A DNA stretch of 64,000 bases from an uncultured Burkholderiales bacterium (GTDB lineage: Bacteria > Pseudomonadota > Gammaproteobacteria > Burkholderiales > Burkholderiaceae_C), in contig CAIMVC010000051.1 in NCBI GenBank assembly GCA_903844825.1, forward strand, positions 1-64,000, written 5' to 3'. The notes beneath the pieces were generated by a model. It made no database searches. It had not been told where the DNA came from and saw only the letters and a program-made list of their open reading frames with translations. The position numbers and the translations under genes were made by a program. Position 1 is the stretch's first letter, and every line of letters begins with the position of its first letter. Below, in pieces: positions 26,170-35,196 of the stretch.

Positions 26170-26390
26170 AACGTGAATTCCTTTTTGTAAAAGGTCGCTT
26201 GCGCGGTTTCCCGGTGGCCTGCCTCCGGCCGCTCGATGGCGCTGACCCGGCTGCAGGCTCCGAACTCTTGTTGCCACGGCTTAGGCGCCTCGCCAAGAGC
26301 AACTTGTTCGCTGGTGTACTGTGCAAAGTGCGTATCATATGCCTTGGATTTTTTGTTTTTTCATTGGGTACGCGCCAGGAGTTTTTTGCT

Positions 26391-27590
26391 ATGGATTTGC
26401 CGCTGTCTGACCTGCGTGTACTGGATCTGTCGAAGGTGCTGGCCGGACCGCTGTGTGCTCAGTACTTGGGCGATATGGGCGCAGAAGTGATCAAGGTGGA
26501 GGGGCAGGAGCAGCCCGATGAGACGCGCCAATGGCCGCCATTTCGAGACGCGGCTGGAGCCCGCTTTGGCGCGGTCTACCTTAGTGCTAACCGCAACAAG
26601 CGCAGCCTCGCGCTGGACATGACGAGTGCTGATGGCCGCGCCATCCTGGCCGAGTTGGTGCGCTGGGCCGACGTCTCCATCACCAGCTTTGGCCCGGGCG
26701 TGGCCGAAAAGCTGGGACTTGACTACCCGACGCTGCAAGCAATAAATCCGCGCCTGGTGGCTTGCCAGATCTCGGGTTACGGCAGCGTTGGCCCCATGCG
26801 CGACGGCAAGGGCTATGACGTCATCTTGCAGGCCTTTACGGGCATGCTGGCCATCACCGGGGAGCCAGGGGGTGCGCCCATGCGCAGCCCCTTTTCTCCT
26901 GTCGATCAAGCTACCGGCATGCATGCGCTCAGTGGAATTTTGGCGGCGATTCACAGGCGCGGGCGAACCGGCCGGGGCGCTTTGGTTGAAGCCGCCCTGT
27001 TTGACACTGCCACCGGATTTTTGAGTTACTTTCTGCAAAGTTTTTGGGAGCGTGGCACGGAGCCAATCAAGCCTGGCTCTGGTCATGAGTCGCTATGCCC
27101 TTATCAAGCCTTTGAGACGGCTGACAAGCCAATCGTTTTGGGCGTTGCCAATGACACGCTCTGGCAGCATTTTTGCCGTATCGCAGGGCTGATGGATGTA
27201 GCCGATGATCCGCGCTTTTCCAGCAATAGTGCGCGTGTGGCGCACCGTGCTGAAACTGTGGCGCTGGTCGCCGATGTGCTCAAGCGCCAGCCGCGTGCCC
27301 ACTGGCTGGCGGCATTGGACGCCAGGGGAATTCCCTGTTCTCCCGTGCACACCTTGGGCGAATTGTCCGAGCACGCTCACACCCGTGACAGCGGTATGCG
27401 CTTTGATTACGAGCACCCGCAGCTCGGCACCGTACACAGCATCGCCCAACCGCTGCGCTTTGACGGCGAGCGTGGGCCGTTGCGTCGTCACGCGCCTGGC
27501 ATGGGTGAGCACTCGCAAGCCGTTTTGCAGGAACTGGGCTTTAGCGCGCAAGCCATTGAAGAATTTCACGCACGTGGCACTGTGCGCTGA
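26391..27590 (+). CDS. Family III CoA-transferase (CaiB/BaiF)
   Basis: A 399-residue class III CoA-transferase. The opening LSDLRVLDLSKVLAGPLCAQ and the catalytic aspartate in SPFSPVDQATG (Asp172, matching Asp169 of formyl-CoA transferase) are intact. It moves CoA between a donor thioester and a pathway acid without spending ATP. The ATG at 26391 has AGGAG upstream. It is followed 38 bases later by a Bug-type receptor. It is distinct from the racemase at 54818, which belongs to the same fold. Confidence 0.9.
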   Translation: MDLPLSDLRVLDLSKVLAGPLCAQYLGDMGAEVIKVEGQEQPDETRQWPPFRDAAGARFGAVYLSANRNKRSLALDMTSADGRAILAELVRWADVSITSFGPGVAEKLGLDYPTLQAINPRLVACQISGYGSVGPMRDGKGYDVILQAFTGMLAITGEPGGAPMRSPFSPVDQATGMHALSGILAAIHRRGRTGRGALVEAALFDTATGFLSYFLQSFWERGTEPIKPGSGHESLCPYQAFETADKPIVLGVANDTLWQHFCRIAGLMDVADDPRFSSNSARVAHRAETVALVADVLKRQPRAHWLAALDARGIPCSPVHTLGELSEHAHTRDSGMRFDYEHPQLGTVHSIAQPLRFDGERGPLRRHAPGMGEHSQAVLQELGFSAQAIEEFHARGTVR

Positions 27591-27628
27591 GATTGAATTA
27601 GTTTTTTAGTAACCAACCGGAGATAAAC

Positions 27629-28600
27629 GTGAAATTTCATCCGTATTTCAGCAAAACCTTGAGCACCCTGGCAATGCTGTCTCTGGCTTGTCTGGCCCAG
27701 GCCCAAGGCTATCCGAATAAGCCCATCAAGATGGTCATTCCTTATGCCGCAGGACAGGGTACGGACATCATGGGGCGTTATCTGGCCGATGAGCTTGGCA
27801 AGACGCTCAAACAAGCGGTGGTGATTGACAACAAGCCGGGCGCCGGCGGCAACATTGGCACGCAACTGGTGGCCCGTGCCCCCGCTGACGGTTACACCAT
27901 CATGGTGGGTACCAACGCCACGCATGCGGCGAACGCGTTTTTGTTTACCAATCCGGGCTTCGATGCACAGGCGGATTTCGAACCTATTGCGATGGTCGGC
28001 ATCTTGCCGCTGGTGTACGTCACGTCACCGGCTAACCCGGTGAACAACATGTCCGATTTGGTGGCCGCGGCGCGCGCCAAGCCTGGCGCCTTGAACACGG
28101 CGGTGTCCACGACCACTTGCCGCATGGCCCATGAACTCTTCAAAATCGGCACCGGCGCGTCGATGATGCCGGTCGACTTTCGCGGGAGCGCGCAGTCGGT
28201 CACCGCGCTGCTGGGGGGGCATGTTGAGTACATGGTTGACACCATCACGTCCCTGCGTGCGCAGGTGCAGGGTGGGCAACTGAAGGCGCTAGGGGTCACC
28301 TCGCTGAAGTCGAGCAAGTTGTTGCCTGGTATCAAGTCCTTGGCCGAGCAAGGTATTGCAGATTACGAACTGGTCGGCTGGACGGTTGTCTTCGCACCCA
28401 AGGGCCTGCCTGCTGATGTGGTGCGCACGCTTGTGACCTCCCTAAATGCCACGCTTGAGCGTGCCGATGTCCAGGACAAACTGCTGCAATTGGGCATTGA
28501 CCCGCAAATCAGGACGGGTAGCGACCTCAAGAGCTTCGTTGCTGACGAGAAGGCCAAGTGGGGACGCCTGATTGGTGGCGCAGGGCTCAAACCGAGCTGA
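27629..28600 (+). CDS. Bug/TctC-type periplasmic solute receptor
   Basis: A 323-residue secreted binding protein with a Sec leader ending AQAQG around residue 25 and the family opening YPNKPIKMVIPYAAGQGTD. Bug proteins bind carboxylates in the periplasm and are expanded in Burkholderiales. No TctA/TctB membrane genes are nearby, so it must use permeases encoded elsewhere or act in sensing. It is co-oriented with the CoA-transferase and followed by a hairpin at 28624. Confidence 0.92.
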   Translation: MKFHPYFSKTLSTLAMLSLACLAQAQGYPNKPIKMVIPYAAGQGTDIMGRYLADELGKTLKQAVVIDNKPGAGGNIGTQLVARAPADGYTIMVGTNATHAANAFLFTNPGFDAQADFEPIAMVGILPLVYVTSPANPVNNMSDLVAAARAKPGALNTAVSTTTCRMAHELFKIGTGASMMPVDFRGSAQSVTALLGGHVEYMVDTITSLRAQVQGGQLKALGVTSLKSSKLLPGIKSLAEQGIADYELVGWTVVFAPKGLPADVVRTLVTSLNATLERADVQDKLLQLGIDPQIRTGSDLKSFVADEKAKWGRLIGGAGLKPS

Positions 28601-28623
28601 AGCTCCTCGCGCAAAACCCAAAA

Positions 28624-28640
28624 CCGGCCGCGACGGCCGG
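28624..28640. terminator. GC-rich hairpin between convergent genes
   Basis: A perfect seven-base stem CCGGCCG/CGGCCGG with a CGA loop lies 24 bases after the Bug receptor stop and before the convergent acyl-CoA dehydrogenase stop at 28733. There is no T-run, so Rho-independent termination is uncertain, but the position fits a bidirectional transcription end. Confidence 0.5.
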
Positions 28641-28732
28641 AGCGTGGCAGGCCATGGTGGGGTGCGGTGGTGCTCAGCAGGGCGCGTCCGTCGCTGCACG
28701 CTGGCGGGCGTATCTAAAAGCCGCTTGCAGGC

Positions 28733-29878
28733 TCAAACGAAGTCGCGGCCGAATAGTTCACGGGCGATGATGAGTTTTTGGATTTGCGGCGTCCCGTCGG
28801 CGATGATCTGTCCTGCCACGTCCCGCAATCGCTGCTCGATCTTGAAGTCCTGCGTCCAGCCGTAGTGTCCGTGCAGCACCATGCAGTCCTGGATCGCGGC
28901 GACGCAGATCTCCGGCACGAAGCCTTTGCAAATAGCCGCCTCGCTGTTGTGCGGCAGACCCTGGTCACGCAACCACAGGGTGCGAAAACACTGCCAGCGC
29001 GCCATGGTCAGGCGCGCATGCCATTCGGCCACCGGAAATGACACGCCTTGGTTTTTGGTAATTGGCTGTCCAAAGGCGATGCGGTTTTTTGTGTAGGCAA
29101 TCGTCTCTTCGAGTGTGATCTGTGCGGCACCTATGCACATCAGGCCAATCAAGCCGCGGGTGTATTCAAAGGTCTGCATCACCCGTGAGAAGGCTCCGTT
29201 TTCCGGCCCGATGAGACTGTCTGCGGGTACCCGAACGTCGTTGAGGAACATGGAGCCACGCACGATCCCCTTTGAGCCCATATCGGCGTAAGGATGGCGC
29301 GTGATACCGGGCGTATCAAAGGGCACCAGGAAAGCTGACACCCCCCGTGCGCCGGCAGTGGGATCGGTCTTGGCAAACACGATACCAGCGTGGCCGGCCA
29401 TCAGCAAGGTAATTGCCGACTTCTCACCGTTGAGGACGTAATGGTCACCCTGGCGCTGCGCCCGAGTGCGGATAGCGGCCGCGTCGGAGCCGCCTTGCGG
29501 TTCGGTCAGGCATACGCAGATGACCTTTTCGCCAGCTGCCATAGGTGCCAACCAAGTAGCCTTGACGCCCTCACTGGCGTGCTTGCTGAGCAGGTCACCG
29601 GCGAAGCTGGAGTTGAGGATGCCATAGCAGGCGTTGAAGTCGCCTCGAGCGGTTTCTTCGATGGCCAGGCCTGCCGTCACGCAATCGAAGTCCTGTCCGC
29701 CATATGCCTCTGGCACGCGCATGCCAAGCAGGCCCATCGTGCCCATCTTTTTCCAGATTTCGGCCGGAAACTGGCCGGTGCGGTCCCAATGGGTGTAGTG
29801 GGGCAAGAGCTCTTGGGTGGCAAATTCACGCAGCGACGCTGCAATGATGAGTTGCTCTTGAGAAAACGCAAAGTCCAT
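28733..29878 (-). CDS. Acyl-CoA dehydrogenase with Asp at the catalytic-base position
   Basis: A 381-residue flavin dehydrogenase, a close relative of the enzyme at 18919. VCLTEPQGGSDAA near 120-132 is the flavin contact, and the base position is Asp361 in IIADGTPQIQKL rather than Glu. It has an unusually cysteine- and methionine-rich late helical region. As with the other Asp-type enzyme, this suggests a cyclic or branched acyl-CoA substrate. It is the last gene of a leftward operon with the VOC protein and a ligase. Confidence 0.9.
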   Translation of the reverse strand: MDFAFSQEQLIIAASLREFATQELLPHYTHWDRTGQFPAEIWKKMGTMGLLGMRVPEAYGGQDFDCVTAGLAIEETARGDFNACYGILNSSFAGDLLSKHASEGVKATWLAPMAAGEKVICVCLTEPQGGSDAAAIRTRAQRQGDHYVLNGEKSAITLLMAGHAGIVFAKTDPTAGARGVSAFLVPFDTPGITRHPYADMGSKGIVRGSMFLNDVRVPADSLIGPENGAFSRVMQTFEYTRGLIGLMCIGAAQITLEETIAYTKNRIAFGQPITKNQGVSFPVAEWHARLTMARWQCFRTLWLRDQGLPHNSEAAICKGFVPEICVAAIQDCMVLHGHYGWTQDFKIEQRLRDVAGQIIADGTPQIQKLIIARELFGRDFV

Positions 29879-29891
29879 GGTCGTCTCTTGG

Positions 29892-30311
29892 TCAATGGCT
29901 CAGCGCCTGTCCGCGCACAAAGCTCGCGACGGTGCCCGCCTGGCAGAGTTCGATCACGGTGCCATGGCCGTCGCGCTTGAGCACCCAGCCGCGGCGCAGC
30001 GGGAGATTTTTTGTCGCCGGCTGGTCGAAGACACGTATGCCTTTGCCGCGGAAATGTGCCAGTGCCGCGTCCAGGTCATCGACCTCGATTGCCACCACGA
30101 CGTCGCCATGCACGAGGTCGCCCTCGCCAGAGAATTCGACGAGTTCGAAGATGGTGCCAGCCTCACCGGGATCGAAGAATGCGCAGCGAATGCGCAGCTC
30201 CGGAATGTCCCGCACCACGGGCTCGCCAAGCCCCACGACGGAGCTGTAGAAATCGATGCCGTCTTCGAGCTTGTTTACAAAAATGGCGATGTGGTCAAGT
30301 CGATGGGTCAT
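29892..30311 (-). CDS. VOC-fold protein (methylmalonyl-CoA epimerase/glyoxalase-like)
   Basis: A 139-residue vicinal-oxygen-chelate protein with the opening THRLDHIAIFVNKLEDGIDF, FYSSVVGL and a glutamate in GTIFELVEF and GTVIELCQ. His and Glu at these positions form the metal site in epimerases and glyoxalases. The length matches a single pair of VOC modules. I start at the ATG at 30311, within the end of the ligase gene (17-base overlap). In a CoA operon, epimerisation of a 2-methyl- or 2-substituted acyl-CoA is plausible (inference). Confidence 0.85.
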   Translation of the reverse strand: MTHRLDHIAIFVNKLEDGIDFYSSVVGLGEPVVRDIPELRIRCAFFDPGEAGTIFELVEFSGEGDLVHGDVVVAIEVDDLDAALAHFRGKGIRVFDQPATKNLPLRRGWVLKRDGHGTVIELCQAGTVASFVRGQALSH

Positions 30312-32004
30312 GATGGATGGGCCTTTGGGTAGTTGGTGGGGGCTGCGTTGATGTTTGTTCGTCGCGCAGTCGTTCCAAGACCATGGCGCGCAGCGCATCT
30401 TTTTTGATTTTTCCAGCGGGCGTCATGGGGAAGTGCTCGAAAACATCAAGGCGCTCCGGTAGCTTTTGCCTGGCGATGCCGATTTGCTCGAGGTGCGCGG
30501 TGAGCTCAGGCAGCGTTGGCGCCACTGTTCGTGCCACGACGCAGGCGCATACGGTTTCGCCGAGCCGGGCATGCGGCATGGCGACCACGGCGACCTCGGC
30601 GATGGCTGGATGCCGCAGTAGCAGGTCTTCAATCTCCCGAGGAGAAATATTCTCGCCGCCACGGATGATCAAGTCCTTCTTGCGTCCTGTGATCACGATG
30701 GCACCTTCAGCCGTTCTGAAGCCCAGGTCGCCGGTGTGAAAATAGCCTTGGGCATCGAAACTTTTGGCGCTCTCGCTCGGGTCGATGTAGCCGACCGCCT
30801 GCGCTGGGCCGCGGGCGATGATTTCTCCCTCGACGCCGTCGGGCACGGGTTGGCCTGTATCGTCAATGAAGAGAACGTCATAGTCATTGATCTGGCCGTC
30901 GGTTTCCGCAGCCAGGTTCTCGGTGCCGCCGTCCACGAAACCCTTGCCAATCATCAGCACCTCGGTGGCGCCATAGACCCGAAACGCCCGGCCATGTGAC
31001 AGGTACTGGTTGGCGCGCCGTATGAGGTCAGCCGGCACCGCAGCGCCCCCGCAAGCGAAGATTCGCAGCGATGGCAGCCGCGTTTTCCGCACCGCTGCTG
31101 CGTCGAGCAGTTCGGACAGAAACGGTGTGGCGCTGACGGTCAGGGCGACGTCGAACTGGTCAATCAGTTCCGCAGCCCGGGCTGCATCCCAGCGGTCCAT
31201 CAAGATGGTCGGCGTGCGCCAGGAAAATGGCGCCTCGAGGCCCCAAAGGTAGCCTGTCACATGACTCACGGGGGAGGGCATCAAGATGGTGCTGCCACGG
31301 CCAATTTGCCAAAATTCCATGCAGCCTGTCAGGGCACGAGCCAGTGTGTTGTGCGTGTGCAAAACGCCCTTGGCGCGACCGGTCGTGCCGGATGTGTACA
31401 TCACAAATTTGATCGCATCCGGATCCTGCGCCAACTGGGGTGGCGTCGCCTGAGGAGGGCGCAATAACTGCTCGTAACGCAGTTGATGGACATGGCTTGC
31501 CTCGGCCGTTGCCTCGGCTCGCACTTGCACGATGAACTCCAGCGTGGGCGTGGCGCGGCGTACGCGATCAGCCATGGCGGCATGGTCAAAATGGCGCCAC
31601 ACGGTGGGTACAAAAAGCACTCGGGCGCCGCAATCGCCGAGGATCTCTGCGACTTCCTTGTCACGGTAAATCGGCACGATGGGGTTGACTACCAGTCCCA
31701 GCATGGCCGCAGCGATATTCACGACGGCTGCCTCGATCCAGTTGGGCAACTGAAAGGCCACCACTTGGCCGGGCCGAAGGCCCAGGTCGGCCAAGCCTGC
31801 AGCCAGGGCCTGTGCTTCCAGCAAGATGTCGCGGTAGGTGATGGCGCGAACGCCGTCGCGCAGGCAGACCTGCTGTGGCATCGCGGCGGCTGCGTCGATG
31901 GCGTCGTCAACGAGCGTCCGGTCGCGCCAGATGCCCGCGCAGCGAAGCTGTCGTGCCTCGTCCTGACTGAATCGCACGCTCCACTGGCTGGCGTCTTTGC
32001 GCAT
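30295..32004 (-). CDS. AMP-forming acyl-CoA ligase, AliA/CaiC-like
   Basis: A 569-residue ANL ligase. The phosphate loop VMYTSGTTGRAKGVLHTH lies near 202-219, YFHTGDLGF near 425 and the terminal lysine in PAGKIKKDALR. FQLPNWIEAAV and VVNPIVPIYRDKE mirror the ligase at 3648, marking the same subgroup. The ATG at 32004 follows AAGGAG. It heads a leftward operon with a VOC protein and an Asp-type dehydrogenase, and diverges from the ligase at 32135. Confidence 0.9.
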   Translation of the reverse strand: MRKDASQWSVRFSQDEARQLRCAGIWRDRTLVDDAIDAAAAMPQQVCLRDGVRAITYRDILLEAQALAAGLADLGLRPGQVVAFQLPNWIEAAVVNIAAAMLGLVVNPIVPIYRDKEVAEILGDCGARVLFVPTVWRHFDHAAMADRVRRATPTLEFIVQVRAEATAEASHVHQLRYEQLLRPPQATPPQLAQDPDAIKFVMYTSGTTGRAKGVLHTHNTLARALTGCMEFWQIGRGSTILMPSPVSHVTGYLWGLEAPFSWRTPTILMDRWDAARAAELIDQFDVALTVSATPFLSELLDAAAVRKTRLPSLRIFACGGAAVPADLIRRANQYLSHGRAFRVYGATEVLMIGKGFVDGGTENLAAETDGQINDYDVLFIDDTGQPVPDGVEGEIIARGPAQAVGYIDPSESAKSFDAQGYFHTGDLGFRTAEGAIVITGRKKDLIIRGGENISPREIEDLLLRHPAIAEVAVVAMPHARLGETVCACVVARTVAPTLPELTAHLEQIGIARQKLPERLDVFEHFPMTPAGKIKKDALRAMVLERLRDEQTSTQPPPTTQRPIHHDPST

Positions 32005-32062
32005 AGCTGCATCTCCTTCTGGGCTGCGCGCAGTGGCAACCCTAACTGTATTGCACGTACAT

Positions 32063-32078
32063 AGTACGCTATCGTATC
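32063..32078. promoter_or_regulatory. Operator-like 16-bp inverted repeat AGTAC-N6-GTATC
   Basis: AGTAC-GCTATC-GTATC sits in the 130-base gap between divergent ligase genes starting at 32004 (-) and 32135 (+), the latter opening the large radical-enzyme operon. Four of five arm pairs are symmetric and the spacing is the same as at 48432 and 48604. It could control both directions. Confidence 0.6.
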
Positions 32079-32134
32079 ATTGTCGAATTGATGTCAACAA
32101 GTGATGTCGACAAGTACTTTGTAAGGGTGATGAG

Positions 32135-33775
32135 ATGGTCAAACCACAGGCTTACCTTTCCACGCAATTGACGCATTCCCATTGGCCCGCCGAGACCTCG
32201 GAGCCCTTGCTCCACTGGACCCTGGGGCGTGCGCTGCACGAGGCGGCGCGCCAGGCGCCTGACCGCCTGGCACTGGTGGAAGGAATTTTTGACGCTGGCG
32301 CCAGTCGTCGCTGGACCTACGCCGAGCTCGAACTCGCTTCACAGCAGGTGGCTCACGCATTGCTTGAACGATTCAGGCCGGGCGAGCGGGTTGCGGTGTG
32401 GGCGCCCAACGTTCCTCAGTGGCAGCTCTTGTTTTATGGTTGCGCCCTGGCCGGCGTCGTGATGGTGACGGTCAACCCGGCTTATAAAGCGCGCGAGTTG
32501 CACTACGTGCTCGAGCGTGCGGGCGCGGTCGGAATATTTTTAGCCAGTGCCTATCGCGGCTTCGATATGAAGAGCGCCGCGCGGGAGGTGGCGCAGCGTT
32601 TGCCGAATCTGCGCGAGGTCCTTCGCATTGAGGATGTCGAGCGGTTGGCGCGCGAGGCCCCACCCTGCGAATTGCCGCTGGTCGATCCGATGGATCTTTG
32701 CGTGATCATGTTCACGTCAGGCACCACAGGTGCGCAAAAGGGGGTGATGTTTCATCACAAGGGCATCGTGAACATGGCTAACTTTACGCAGGAGCGCGGC
32801 GGTCTGGCGCAAGGCGGTGTGTTCGTCAACCCCATGCCCATGTTTCATATCGGCGCTCTGGGCCATGCGGCCGTGGGGGCGGTCATGCGCTGCGCTACCC
32901 ATGTACTCGCCGCCGAATGGTCGCCCGAACTCTATATGTTGCTGGTGGAGCGGGAGGGTGGAACCTATTCGCTGCTGGTTCCCACCATGATTGAAGCACT
33001 GCTGGCCCATCCGGATCGGAGCAAGTACAGGCTGGGCACGCTGCGCAATCTGGTTTCTGGCGCGGCCGTGGTTGAAGCCAACCTGATCCGCAGAACCGAT
33101 GCGCAACTCGGCTGCTCCATTGCTAACATCTTTGGCCAGACCGAGATGCAAGGCGTGGTCACGGGTGTATTCCCGGACGATTCGCCGCAGGACCAGGCGG
33201 AAACCATCGGGCAACCGATGCCGCATGTCGAAGTGAAAATCGCTGATCCCGAGTCCGGTGCCGTGCTGCCGCTGGGGCAGCCCGGTGAAATTTGCGTGCG
33301 CGGTTATCTGACGATGGTTGGCTATTTCAGCATGCCGGAAGAGACTGCCAAGACGCTCAAGGCGGATGGCTGGTTGCACTCTGGCGATTTGGGCAGCATG
33401 GACGCGCGCGGTTTTTTGCGTGTCACGGGGCGCATCAAGGATCTCATCATTCGCGGTGGCGAGAACATCTACCCGCGCGAGATTGAGAACCTGCTGCGTG
33501 AGTGCGAAGGTGTCGCTGATGTAGCGGTCGTGGGCGTCCCTGACGCGTACTGGGGCGAACAGGTGGGCGCAGTGATTCGCCCCAGCTCTGCAGCAAATCC
33601 GCCAGACCCTGGCTATTTGCATGCTTTTTGTCGTGAGCATCTGGCGGGCTACAAGACGCCACGCCTGTGGTACTTCGTCGATTCCTTTGAGTGGACCGAA
33701 ACCGGTAAGTTGCAAAAGTTCAAGCTGGTCGAGTCAATCCGCACCAAGGCGATTTCCCCAGTGGCCATATTCTGA
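32135..33775 (+). CDS. AMP-forming aryl/acyl-CoA ligase, first of three related copies
   Basis: A 546-residue ANL ligase with the phosphate loop FTSGTTGAQKGVMFHHKG near 190-208, GWLHSGDLG near 412 and ETGKLQK before the C-terminus. It carries the segment LALVEGIFDAGASRRWTY near residue 46, a signature shared with the ligases at 41019 and 63463 (VEGVADPAxRRRWTY) but not with the other three ligases. Each ligase of this trio lies next to a BcrC/BcrB-like gene pair, so it probably supplies that enzyme's CoA ester. RBS AAGGGTG precedes the ATG. Confidence 0.9.
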   Translation: MVKPQAYLSTQLTHSHWPAETSEPLLHWTLGRALHEAARQAPDRLALVEGIFDAGASRRWTYAELELASQQVAHALLERFRPGERVAVWAPNVPQWQLLFYGCALAGVVMVTVNPAYKARELHYVLERAGAVGIFLASAYRGFDMKSAAREVAQRLPNLREVLRIEDVERLAREAPPCELPLVDPMDLCVIMFTSGTTGAQKGVMFHHKGIVNMANFTQERGGLAQGGVFVNPMPMFHIGALGHAAVGAVMRCATHVLAAEWSPELYMLLVEREGGTYSLLVPTMIEALLAHPDRSKYRLGTLRNLVSGAAVVEANLIRRTDAQLGCSIANIFGQTEMQGVVTGVFPDDSPQDQAETIGQPMPHVEVKIADPESGAVLPLGQPGEICVRGYLTMVGYFSMPEETAKTLKADGWLHSGDLGSMDARGFLRVTGRIKDLIIRGGENIYPREIENLLRECEGVADVAVVGVPDAYWGEQVGAVIRPSSAANPPDPGYLHAFCREHLAGYKTPRLWYFVDSFEWTETGKLQKFKLVESIRTKAISPVAIF

Positions 33776-33997
33776 CGTGAACAGGCTATTTCATGAGTTC
33801 AACTTACAAGTCAAACCATGGAGATCCTCATTGCTGAAAATGCGTCTTTTAAACCGAACATAGAAAATTTTTATAAATTAGGTGAGTTTGACTTATTAAA
33901 AGAAATGCTCTAAGCTGTGACGCAGCGGAGTTGGCTTGAGCTTTGATGGCGTCCGCAGGTAGCTTTCGTGCGGTGGCTAGAACGGCAAGAGGTGGCA
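33776..33997. other. A/T-rich gap before radical-enzyme pair 1
   Basis: This 222-base gap includes a markedly A/T-rich stretch at about 33840-33905 in otherwise GC-rich DNA. A weak sigma70-like pair can be drawn: TTGACT at 33888-33893 and TAAGCT at 33911-33916, 17 bases apart. It may be an internal promoter that lets the radical enzyme genes be expressed separately from the ligase. I see no gene in it. Confidence 0.35.
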
Positions 33998-35179
33998 ATG
34001 CAAAATATACTGACCAAGTTTGCCCAAGCGGCAACACGTCCGATGGACTATGCCAAGCAGTGGAAACGGGACACCGGGGGACGGGTGATAGGCATCTTTC
34101 CGATGCATTTCCCGGCTGAGTTGGCGCATGCGGCAGGCGCCTTACCGATTGTTGTGCAGGAAGACGAAGAGCCCATCACCATCGGCCAGAGTCAGGTTTT
34201 TAGCTTCTATTGCGGTTACAACCGTAGCCTGATCGACCAGGCTCTGCGCGGCGAGTTCGATGTACTGGACGCCATTTTGTTCGGCGACCATTGCGTGCAA
34301 CTTCTGGGTACGGCCGATGTGATTCGCGCGCACTTGCCGGGCAAGCCGATCTTGTTTAATCAGTTGTGCTCCATCCTGGATGCCGATTGGGCGATGGAGG
34401 AGACCCGCGCTACGTTTAGGCAACTCTGGCTAGAACTGGAAACGCTTACCGGCACCAAGATCGATGAGGCGAGCGTGAACGCCTCTATTCGCCTGTTCAA
34501 TCGAAATCGAAGCCTCATGCGCAGGATCTACGATTTGCGGCGAGCGGGCGAGACCACCTTGTCTGCGCGAAACATGCAGCACATCGTCAAGTCCTCCATG
34601 GTCATGGACAAGGCCCAACACACGGCTTTACTTGAGGAATTGGTGACTGGTCTGGCGCAGGCAGCACCCAAGGCGCGTTCGGTCCGGGTGTTCTTATCCG
34701 GTCATCTGTGCCATGCGCCCAAATTAAGCCTGCTTGACCTTTTTGAGGACAGTGGATGCACGGTGGTGGACGACGATCTTTACACCGGGTACCGGTTCAT
34801 CTTTGCCGACATCGACGAGGCGGGAACAGCCATTGATGGATTGGCGTCTTGGTACCTGACGCGCAGCCAAAAGGTGCCGTGCCCCACCCGTGCTGTCAAG
34901 GGGCTCGATTGGGAGCAGTACTTGCTGCAGGCGGTGGCGCAGTCGCGCGCGCAGGGATTGATCATCCTGATGGCCAAGTTCTGCGAGCCGCATATGTTCT
35001 TCTATCCAGAAATCAAAGAAGCCTTTGAAAAAAATGGCATCCCGCATCTCTTGGTTGAGACCGAGCACGAAGGCGTAGCGCTCGAGTCGCTCAAGACGCG
35101 CGTCGACGCATTTGTCGAACTTGTCGGGCGCCGCTCTTCGGCCGAAATCGCCTCCCGCGCAGGCGCAACTGCTGTTTAA
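33998..35179 (+). CDS. Benzoyl-CoA reductase/2-hydroxyacyl-CoA dehydratase family subunit, BcrC-like (pair 1)
   Basis: A 393-residue iron-sulfur subunit of the BCR/HAD radical enzyme family. FPMHFPAELAHAAGALP at 35-50 and AKFCEPHMFFYPE at 326-338 are hallmark BcrC/BadD-type sequences. Six cysteines (72, 99, 238, 254, 295, 329) are conserved in all three paralogues of the window and can bind the cluster. Such enzymes take single electrons from an ATP-driven activator to reduce an aromatic acyl-CoA ring or to dehydrate a 2-hydroxyacyl-CoA. The start at 33998 follows AGAGGTGG. The BcrB-like partner begins 17 bases downstream. Confidence 0.9.
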   Translation: MQNILTKFAQAATRPMDYAKQWKRDTGGRVIGIFPMHFPAELAHAAGALPIVVQEDEEPITIGQSQVFSFYCGYNRSLIDQALRGEFDVLDAILFGDHCVQLLGTADVIRAHLPGKPILFNQLCSILDADWAMEETRATFRQLWLELETLTGTKIDEASVNASIRLFNRNRSLMRRIYDLRRAGETTLSARNMQHIVKSSMVMDKAQHTALLEELVTGLAQAAPKARSVRVFLSGHLCHAPKLSLLDLFEDSGCTVVDDDLYTGYRFIFADIDEAGTAIDGLASWYLTRSQKVPCPTRAVKGLDWEQYLLQAVAQSRAQGLIILMAKFCEPHMFFYPEIKEAFEKNGIPHLLVETEHEGVALESLKTRVDAFVELVGRRSSAEIASRAGATAV

Positions 35180-35196
35180 CAACGAGAGACAACACC

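Noticed and set aside
33793-33837. A 14-codon open frame before radical-enzyme pair 1
   Set aside because: No ribosome site or conservation evidence; likely chance in the A/T-rich gap.
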